Notes under the pieces: model-generated
Databases searched by the model: none
What the model was told of the DNA's origin: nothing
Seen by the model: the letters and a program-made list of their open reading frames with translations, nothing else
Translations under genes and position numbers: made by a program
In this document: positions 1 through 4,229 of the stretch, piece by piece
How the letters are laid out: every line of letters starts with the position of its first letter
Numbering within the stretch: the first letter of the stretch is position 1
Assembly: GCA_945910665.1 (NCBI GenBank)
Contig: CAMDZK010000035.1
Span: 1 to 8,820, forward strand
Length of the DNA stretch: 8,820 nt
Reading direction: 5' to 3'
Source: an uncultured Peptostreptococcaceae bacterium
GTDB lineage: Bacteria > Bacillota > Clostridia > Tissierellales > Peptoniphilaceae

Positions 1-1
1 G

Positions 2-148
2 GTATTGAAAGAAATGCCAGGCTGGTTTGGTAGCATCATGGAATTCATGATTCCAAACGTGGAAGTTGCATTGTTCTTCCAAAAATTCATGTCACTTGTT
101 GAAATTGCGATTGGTTTGGCAATCATCTTTGGATTGCACCGATTCTAG
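2..148 (+). CDS. C-terminal fragment, probable type II NADH dehydrogenase with DoxX-like tail
   Basis: The open frame enters from the left edge and stops at TAG 146-148, giving 48 residues starting VLKEMPGWFG. A hydrophobic segment with a glutamate (SLVEIAIGLAIIFGL) ends the readable part. From memory this resembles the DoxX-like membrane tail fused to FAD-dependent NADH dehydrogenases of some Firmicutes, which oxidise NADH and reduce quinone at the membrane. I could not test this by search. The tail is expected to continue for several more membrane segments, but the last three residues (His-Arg-Phe, then stop) look like read-through into the neighbouring CcdA sequence in another frame. The gene therefore appears cut short at its 3' end as well as by the window edge. 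It could alternatively be a stand-alone DoxX-family protein. Confidence 0.5.
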   Translation, partial: VLKEMPGWFGSIMEFMIPNVEVALFFQKFMSLVEIAIGLAIIFGLHRF

Positions 149-174
149 CCCTTTTCGCTGGGATTCTTACATCG

Positions 175-771
175 ATGACCCCTTGCGCATTATCCAGTAT
201 CCCTTTAGTAATCGGCTATGTAGGGGGAGTGGGTGAAAAAAATACAAAAAAAGCTTTTTTGTACTCATTGACTTTTGCTGTGGGCACGGCTGTGAGTTTT
301 GTTACCTTAGGAGTCATTGCCACATCCGCTGGGAAACTCGTGGGAACCACATCCTCTCTATGGTATCTGATCCTTGGAACGCTCATGGTTTTAATGGCAC
401 TACAAACATGGGAAATTTTCAATTTCATTCCATCCGCGAACTTATTAGGAAGAAATAAACAACGGGGATTTATTGGCGCTTTCATTGCCGGCATTTTGGG
501 CGGCATCTTTGCATCGCCTTGTTCCACACCAGTTCTCATCGCACTGTTAGCGATTGTCGCTGGTGAAGGGAGTTTTCTATTTGGTGTTGTACTCATGCTT
601 TTGTATTCTCTTGGCCATAGTATGCTTGTCCTCGTTGCAGGAACCTCTGTAGGTTTTGTACGAAAACTCAAAGGAAATGAGAAATACCATACCATCTCTA
701 CAGTTTTAAAGATCCTCATGGGAAGTGGAATCTTACTGATTGGTTTTTATATGTTTTGGCTCGGATTCTAG
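175..771 (+). CDS. ccdA: Cytochrome c biogenesis protein CcdA (DsbD-like thiol reductant carrier), 5'-truncated
   Basis: CcdA is a polytopic membrane protein that passes electrons from cytoplasmic thioredoxin to extracytoplasmic thiols for cytochrome c maturation or disulfide reduction. The two redox cysteines sit in the expected settings: TPC (Cys4 counted from ATG 175) and SPC (Cys116). About six hydrophobic segments follow, ending in GFYMFWLGF. The ATG at 175 is not a credible natural start: it lies three residues before the first redox cysteine, has no Shine-Dalgarno, and recognisable CcdA sequence (WIAPILALFAGILTS) continues upstream in the same frame to about 127. The frame is open back to 103 but contains no ATG, GTG or TTG. 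The first membrane segment and natural start are therefore missing. Either the gene is broken here by a deletion joint with the preceding gene, or the joint is an assembly artefact. Family assignment is secure; functionality is doubtful. Confidence 0.85.
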   Translation: MTPCALSSIPLVIGYVGGVGEKNTKKAFLYSLTFAVGTAVSFVTLGVIATSAGKLVGTTSSLWYLILGTLMVLMALQTWEIFNFIPSANLLGRNKQRGFIGAFIAGILGGIFASPCSTPVLIALLAIVAGEGSFLFGVVLMLLYSLGHSMLVLVAGTSVGFVRKLKGNEKYHTISTVLKILMGSGILLIGFYMFWLGF

Positions 772-818
772 ATACTTATTACACAAATTTAATCAGTTGT
801 AAAGAAATTGCGAAACTT

Positions 819-839
819 TTGTATTATATTTGTATTATA
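819..839 (+). repeat. Tandem 10-bp direct repeat with -10-like TATAAT upstream of pgsA
   Basis: TTGTATTATA occurs at 819-828 and again at 830-839, an 11-base period, and runs into TATAAT at 836-841. The TATAAT is a good -10 candidate for pgsA, whose start is at 868, although no well-placed -35 is visible. The repeat could be a regulator site or simply AT-rich promoter sequence. Confidence 0.35.
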
Positions 840-867
840 ATAGAGACAATAGAAAGGAGTGGTTTTC

Positions 868-1425
868 ATGACCCGCGACCCGCAAAAGAGAATATTCACG
901 ATTCCCAATGTACTCTCCATGCTACGCTTGTGCATGATTCCTTTCATCGTGTGGTTCTATTTAGGAAAAGGGGACAATCGTACGACGGGAATTCTATTAA
1001 TCATCTCTGGTATTACGGATCAAGTGGATGGGTTTATCGCTAGACGGTTTAATATGATTACAGATGTTGGAAAAGTGTTAGATCCGGTCGCCGACAAATT
1101 GACCCAGGCAACGGTATTGTTTTGTTTGGCAATGCGCTTTCCCCTCATGTTCATCCCGCTTGCACTTATGGTCGTCAAAGAAATCTTCATGTTGATTTCT
1201 GGTTATCTCGTCTTCAAGAAAAACAACACTGTTTACGGAGCCCGCTGGCATGGGAAAGTGGCAACGGCTTTGTTATACGGTACGATGATCGTTCATGTTT
1301 TTTGGGAGAAAATTCCAAGAACTGTATCCACTTCCCTCATTATCCTTTCGACCATGATGATTTTTGTTTCCATGATTTTTTACCTACGGCAAAACCACGC
1401 TTTGCTCCGTACCTCAGAATCATAA
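868..1425 (+). CDS. pgsA: CDP-alcohol phosphatidyltransferase, probably phosphatidylglycerophosphate synthase
   Basis: This is a 185-residue integral membrane enzyme of the CDP-alcohol phosphatidyltransferase family. Such enzymes transfer a phosphatidyl group from CDP-diacylglycerol to glycerol-3-phosphate, the first committed step to phosphatidylglycerol and cardiolipin. The full family signature is present: Asp51, Asp54-Gly55, Ala58-Arg59, Gly68, Asp72 and Asp76 in the order DxxDGxxAR(x8)GxxxDxxxD. Hydrophobic stretches lie around 18-32, 40-50, 82-115, 132-146 and 155-173. The ATG at 868 is preferred because AAAGGAG at 853-859 sits eight bases before it; an in-frame GTG at 859 would overlap that ribosome site. 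Length matches bacterial PgsA (about 180-200). Substrate (glycerol-3-phosphate rather than inositol-phosphate or another alcohol) is inferred from size and from PgsA being the usual short Firmicutes member. It appears monocistronic. Confidence 0.85.
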   Translation: MTRDPQKRIFTIPNVLSMLRLCMIPFIVWFYLGKGDNRTTGILLIISGITDQVDGFIARRFNMITDVGKVLDPVADKLTQATVLFCLAMRFPLMFIPLALMVVKEIFMLISGYLVFKKNNTVYGARWHGKVATALLYGTMIVHVFWEKIPRTVSTSLIILSTMMIFVSMIFYLRQNHALLRTSES

Positions 1426-1445
1426 AATTTTACATCGATTATACA

Positions 1446-1602
1446 TAACTCCGTGAGTCTCTGTCTTTGATTGATTTGTTTATGTTTTCTACCTTCAACG
1501 TCTTTCGGGCAGGGTTTACGAGCGGCGGGTTCTTTAGGGATGGAGGGACCGGACAATCAAATGTAAGAATAAAGCTAGGTTGCAAATGCATTCTAGCTTT
1601 TT
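1446..1602 (+). ncRNA. Structured non-coding RNA or leader, family not recognised
   Basis: Between pgsA and the TupA relic, the DNA is locally GC-rich and folds well on paper. There is a small hairpin ACTC/GAGT (1448-1451 with 1455-1458). A long-range 8-bp stem TTTGATTG/CAATCAAA (1466-1473 with 1554-1561) encloses two hairpins: ACCTT...GTC/GGC...AGGGT (1491-1515) and CGG-G-TTC/GGACCG (1526-1551, one bulged G). An intrinsic terminator follows immediately. A TATACA at 1440-1445 could be a -10, without a clear -35. The segment around 1511-1527 faintly recalls the 3' bubble strand of 6S RNA, but the 5' part is too short for a standard 6S. It could instead be a riboswitch for the downstream gene, although the terminator is 130 bases from that start. 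I cannot assign a family. Confidence 0.4.
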
Positions 1603-1604
1603 TA
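1571..1604 (+). terminator. Rho-independent terminator
   Basis: AAAGCTAG (1571-1578) and CTAGCTTT (1593-1600) form a perfect 8-bp stem around a 14-base loop, followed by further Ts (six in a row counting the stem end). It ends the structured transcript upstream and probably also pgsA read-through. Confidence 0.8.
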
Positions 1605-1735
1605 GTTCAGTAAAAGAATGAGAGTTACGATTATGTATGAATGCAACCGTCTATAAAAATATCAATCCTTTTTATGACTGCATAAGAGAACCTTGGGTAT
1701 ATATGTAAAAATAAGAAACATAAGGAGGACGGACT

Positions 1736-1957
1736 ATGCGTATCATTACTACTACTTCCATCGCAGATACTGGGTTGATGCAAGCGTTAAAAAGTGAATA
1801 CCAAAAAGAAAGTGGAAAAGACATTACAGTTATTTCCAAAGGATCTGGAGAAGCAGACGACTTTGGAAAATGGCTCTTAGAATCGACAGTGGAAAATCTC
1901 ATTCGTCACTTTGGTGAAGAAGAATATGGGAAAGCCCTCTTTGTCTATGGCGAATAA
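1736..1957 (+). pseudogene. tupA: Internally deleted tungstate ABC transporter binding protein (TupA relic)
   Basis: TupA is the periplasmic or lipoprotein tungstate receptor of the TupABC importer, normally about 270 residues. Here only 73 codons remain. Residues 1-39 (IITTTSIADTGLMQAL...VISKGSGEA) match the start of mature TupA, including the TTTS oxyanion-contact motif and the xGxGxA turn. Residues 40-73 (DDFGKWLLES...FGEEEYGKALFVYGE) match the extreme C-terminus, usually of the form FxxWLxSxxGQxxIxxFGKxxYGxxLF. The roughly 170 residues between are absent and the joint stays in frame. There is no signal peptide or lipobox. A strong AAGGAGG (1722-1728) sits seven bases before ATG 1736, so the product may still be translated. 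The ThiF-like gene follows closely, and tupB/tupC are not in the window. It could be a deletion relic, an assembly collapse, or a retained small protein. Family match is from recalled motifs. Confidence 0.75.
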
Positions 1958-1976
1958 ATTACAGGATAAAGTCTCG

Positions 1977-2645
1977 ATGCGCTATGAGAGAAACAAACCA
2001 CTGATCGATGAACCCACACAGAAAAAAATGCAATCTTTTACCATTGGGATTGTGGGGATTGGAGCCTTGGGCGGATATTTAGCGCAAGGCGCTCTTCGCA
2101 TGGGATTTAAAAAGCTCATCATCATCGATGACGACGTATTTCAAGAATCGAACCTGAATCGACAGCTCTTTGCGACAGAAAACACATTAGGTGAATCAAA
2201 AGTATACGTCGCTAAAAGAATGTTGGAAGAAATAGATAGTACTGCAAAAATCACAGCCCATCAAAAAAGAATTAAAAAGGTAGATGATGCGCTACTTTTA
2301 CAAGAAGCAGATATTATATTGGACGGCCTCGATAACATAGAATCGAGAAAAGTTCTCCAAAAAATTGCCATCCACCTGCATGTGCCACTGATACATGGCG
2401 CCATCGGGAACTGGGATGGACAAGTTGCTTTTTTGACACCTGACAAAAACCGCATGGAAAAAATCTATCCCGATGGAGAAGAAGTGCAGAAGGTAGCAAA
2501 TCTTGTCGTCATGCCCATGCTGATTTCAGCAAGACAATTGGCGCTGCTCGTACAATTTTTGATGGAGGAAGGAAACGTAGAAAAGAATGTGCTGCGTAGA
2601 ATAAATGTGCAAGAGCATTATGAAGTGGCGGTGGATCTGGAATAG
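1977..2645 (+). CDS. ThiF/MoeB/HesA-family adenylyltransferase, likely activates MoaD-like sulfur carrier
   Basis: E1-like enzymes of this family adenylate the C-terminal glycine of a ThiS/MoaD carrier. The 222-residue product has the nucleotide-binding loop GIGALGG (27-33), acidic Asp51 after strand 2, NLNRQ (59-63, Arg62), Lys75, and DGLDN (116-120), all expected active-site positions. It contains no cysteine at all, so it lacks both the zinc CxxC pairs of E. coli MoeB and the sulfur-relay cysteine of ThiF; adenylation itself does not need them. ATG 1977 is chosen because the protein then begins MRYERN, typical of short homologues, with AGGA at 1963-1966. ATG 1947, overlapping the TupA relic by 11 bases, is possible. 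Context (tungstate gene before it, AOR and a Gly-Gly-ending MoaD-like protein nearby) argues for tungsten-pterin cofactor synthesis rather than thiamine. Confidence 0.8.
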   Translation: MRYERNKPLIDEPTQKKMQSFTIGIVGIGALGGYLAQGALRMGFKKLIIIDDDVFQESNLNRQLFATENTLGESKVYVAKRMLEEIDSTAKITAHQKRIKKVDDALLLQEADIILDGLDNIESRKVLQKIAIHLHVPLIHGAIGNWDGQVAFLTPDKNRMEKIYPDGEEVQKVANLVVMPMLISARQLALLVQFLMEEGNVEKNVLRRINVQEHYEVAVDLE

Positions 2646-2715
2646 GTGGGTAGGACGAGTAAACGCAGAAGTTCTTTAATCACTCATGATATACAAAAAG
2701 AATTATTCAAGTACC

Positions 2716-2752
2716 ATTGTCCTCATAACAGCGCCCTGTTTACGCGGACAAT
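2716..2752. other. Nested inverted repeat in the thiF-GNAT intergenic gap
   Basis: ATTGTCC (2716-2722) pairs with GGACAAT (2746-2752), and inside it AACAG (2727-2731) pairs with CTGTT (2736-2740) around a CGCC loop. It is followed by an A-rich rather than T-rich run on the plus strand; on the minus strand the T-rich stretch precedes the hairpin. It is therefore not a standard terminator in either direction. The rest of the 280-base gap (2646-2925) holds no convincing gene. Confidence 0.4.
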
Positions 2753-2860
2753 AATAAAAATATGAGTTTTGAATGAATCCATAGATATTATTTCAAGTGG
2801 AAATGCGTAGTGATGAGCTTTGGAGGAAGTGATTAAATATTATGATTACAGTGAATTGGT

Positions 2861-2889
2861 TTATCACAAGATGATTCTTCGGGTATAAA
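2861..2889 (+). promoter_or_regulatory. Candidate sigma-A promoter for the GNAT gene, flanked by an inverted repeat
   Basis: TTATCA (2861-2866) and TATAAA (2884-2889) are separated by 17 bases. ATGATTC (2871-2877) and GAATCAT (2899-2905) form a 7-bp inverted repeat straddling the -10 and the expected start of transcription, a reasonable place for a repressor. A weak ribosome site (AGGAT, 2916-2920) precedes the ATG at 2926. Confidence 0.4.
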
Positions 2890-2925
2890 TAAAAGAACGA
2901 ATCATTTCAGAAAGTAGGATGAATA

Positions 2926-3510
2926 ATGCAGTATACGTACCGTAATGCGACAACAGAAGATATCTATGGAATTTTAGTTCTCCAAGAAAAATATCATGTA
3001 TCTAAGATTTCAACGCAGGACAAGCCCGATGGTTTTGTGACGACGATGATTACAGAAGAACAATTTACCCGTTTGATTGAAGATGAAAATGGGGTGGCCT
3101 TGGCTCTTGATGGAGACAAAGTGATCGGGTATGCGCTTGCAGCGTCCTGGCAGTATTGGTCAGAATGGCCATTTTTTAGGCATATGATTAAGGATTTACC
3201 CAATGTTCAATACAAAGGGCAACAAGCAGATATGGAAAACTCCTATCAATATGGTCCAATCTGTATTGATAAACCGTATCGAAATGGAGAGGTTTTGTAT
3301 CATTTATTTGAACTTTCCAGAGAGACTATGGCCCCTCGTTTTCCCATTTTGCTCACCTTTATTAACCAAATCAATGGAAGGTCTAAAAAGGCGCATGTGG
3401 ATAAATTAGGATTGGATATCATTGAAACCTTTGATTACAATGACAATCACTATTTCGAATTGGGATATGATACAAGTGCAAAAACTAAGATTCCAACAGA
3501 GTACCAATAA
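2926..3510 (+). CDS. GNAT-family N-acetyltransferase
   Basis: GNAT enzymes transfer an acetyl group from acetyl-CoA to an amine. The 194-residue protein opens with YRNATTEDIYGILVLQE (4-20), the usual first strand and helix. LDGDKVIGYALAAS (61-74) is the central beta hairpin, and YGPICIDKPYRNGEVLYHLF (109-128) is the strand 4/acetyl-CoA loop/helix 3 block, where YRNGEV stands in for the common RxxGxG/A pyrophosphate loop. FINQINGRSKKAHVDKLGLDIIETF (145-169) fits the motif-B region seen near the end of many GNATs. The substrate cannot be told. It is transcribed alone, between a candidate promoter at 2861 and a strong terminator at 3528. No membrane segment or signal peptide is seen, so it should be cytoplasmic. 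Confidence 0.75.
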   Translation: MQYTYRNATTEDIYGILVLQEKYHVSKISTQDKPDGFVTTMITEEQFTRLIEDENGVALALDGDKVIGYALAASWQYWSEWPFFRHMIKDLPNVQYKGQQADMENSYQYGPICIDKPYRNGEVLYHLFELSRETMAPRFPILLTFINQINGRSKKAHVDKLGLDIIETFDYNDNHYFELGYDTSAKTKIPTEYQ

Positions 3511-3527
3511 TAGAGCAAAAAGGAAAA

Positions 3528-3567
3528 GAGGAACGACTCCAAAGGAGCGTTCCTCCATTTTATTTTT
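3528..3567. terminator. Strong, probably bidirectional Rho-independent terminator
   Basis: GAGGAACG (3528-3535) pairs with CGTTCCTC (3548-3555), and after one bulged A, CTCC (3537-3540) pairs with GGAG (3544-3547) around AAA. A T-rich tail (3556-3567) follows on the plus strand. On the minus strand the stem is followed by a pyrimidine-rich TTTTCCTTTTT stretch. It lies between convergent genes. Confidence 0.85.
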
Positions 3568-3922
3568 GGGCAATGATGGCGGCATATCCACCTTTATCAT
3601 AGCCTTCGACAAGTTCTTCTACCTCGTCGTTTGTATAAGCGGGACTATTGACAAGAGTTTGATAGTATCGGATGTTTTTTAGCCCTAATTGCTCTACTAC
3701 TTTTGTTTTTTGTGGAGTCGTATAGAAAATGCCAGAGGTGACCAGTTCAATTGGGTAGGGAAGCTTTTGTGCGATTCCTTCAAAGTGTTTGGGGTCATAC
3801 GATCCTACAAAAGCCGCAAATCTGTACAGAATCCCGCTGGCCCACCCTCTCTTATCAAGAGAAGGTTTGCTATTGCCAATTAAAACCGAATCATAGTATA
3901 CCAAAAAGAGGATGAACATCAC
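3560..3922 (-). CDS. Hypothetical protein, possibly a 5'-truncated gene
   Basis: I do not recognise this 120-codon ORF. Its C-terminal two thirds looks like real globular protein: FAAFVGSYDPKHFEGIAQKL, then PYPIELVTSGIFYTT, a helix PQKTKVVEQLGL, and a tail ending GGYAAIIAQK, with an acidic helix (NDEVEELVEGYDKG). There is no membrane segment beyond the hydrophobic first eight residues and no cysteine. The start is suspect. The GTG (3922) and ATG (3919) fall inside the loop of a 12-bp terminator-like hairpin, and the only Shine-Dalgarno-like AGAGGA (3929-3934, nine bases from the ATG) is buried in its stem. Residues 1-30 have no obvious fold. Either translation is gated by this hairpin, or a longer gene lost its 5' end when it was joined to the operon terminator. 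The downstream end abuts the convergent terminator. Confidence 0.5.
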   Translation of the reverse strand: MMFILFLVYYDSVLIGNSKPSLDKRGWASGILYRFAAFVGSYDPKHFEGIAQKLPYPIELVTSGIFYTTPQKTKVVEQLGLKNIRYYQTLVNSPAYTNDEVEELVEGYDKGGYAAIIAQK

Positions 3923-3937
3923 TGATCATCCTCTTTT
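3903..3937 (-). terminator. Rho-independent terminator of the aor-moaD operon
   Basis: AAAAGAGGATGA (3904-3915) and TCATCCTCTTTT (3926-3937) form a perfect 12-bp stem with a 10-base loop and T-runs on both strands, so it can end minus-strand transcription from the aor operon. It overlaps the apparent start and ribosome site of the ORF ending at 3560. Confidence 0.75.
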
Positions 3938-3973
3938 ATAATCTCTTAATTCTATCCACCGAAGCTGGCATCT

Positions 3974-4010
3974 CGCGCCGCAGGCGCGCATAACTCCGCG
4001 CCCCGCGCGG
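3974..4010. repeat. Two tandem GC-rich perfect hairpins immediately behind moaD
   Basis: CGCGCC-GCA-GGCGCG (3974-3988) and CCGCGC-CCC-GCGCGG (3996-4010) are perfect 6-bp palindromes separated by seven bases. The second begins right next to the moaD stop codon. The composition is extreme compared with the AT-rich surroundings. CGCGCC also occurs at 3997-4002, so the first hairpin's right arm can pair with the second unit instead, giving alternative folds. This is REP-like: possible roles are 3' mRNA stabilisation or a mobile palindromic element. Confidence 0.6.
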
Positions 4011-4229
4011 CTATCCTCCCGCTACCGATGGAAACAACGATAACACGTCTCCATCTTGAAGCGGATAATCATATTCCTTATGAAACCCATTCACTAACAA
4101 GATTCCTACCACTTGTGGTAATTCCAAATGAGTTAGAACATCTTTTGGGGTTGGGTATTTGGTTTCATCGACGATTACTTCCATTCCTCGGCCTTCACGA
4201 TAATAGGCGAAGAGTTTAACGGTAATCAT
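4011..4229 (-). CDS. MoaD/ThiS-family sulfur carrier protein
   Basis: This is a 72-residue ubiquitin-fold protein. It starts MITVKLFAYYREGRG, has VGILLVNG in the middle and LQDGDVLSLFPSVAGG at the end. The C-terminal Gly-Gly is the site that an E1-like enzyme adenylates and that then carries a thiocarboxylate. In MoaD this sulfur builds the dithiolene of molybdopterin, which holds Mo or W. Length and the DGDxLxxFPxVAGG ending fit MoaD better than ThiS. Its ATG overlaps the aor stop (ATGA, 4226-4229), which indicates translational coupling and a role dedicated to the AOR cofactor. The Cys-free ThiF-like protein encoded at 1977-2645 is the likely partner. GC-rich hairpins and a terminator follow. 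Confidence 0.85.
   Translation of the reverse strand: MITVKLFAYYREGRGMEVIVDETKYPTPKDVLTHLELPQVVGILLVNGFHKEYDYPLQDGDVLSLFPSVAGG

Noticed and set aside
216..719. Long minus-strand reading frame opposite ccdA
   Set aside because: It is the antisense shadow of a clear CcdA coding region, with no ribosome site and no recognisable protein pattern.
2822..2874. GGAGGA followed by ATG at 2842 (ten-codon peptide)
   Set aside because: The spacing of 14 bases is too long and the peptide is very short with no family resemblance.
3836..3850. Minus-strand GAGAGGGTGGG resembling the T-box GGGTGG element
   Set aside because: It lacks the following NACCGCG and any specifier-loop structure, and it lies within the 3560-3922 reading frame.
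3851..3865. CTTATCAAGAGAAGG, similar to the SAM-I riboswitch 5' signature
   Set aside because: None of the rest of the S-box core follows (no GAGGGA, GATGAAACC or GGCAACC), and the stretch lies antisense within an ORF. The match is a simple TCTCTTGATAAGAGA palindrome.
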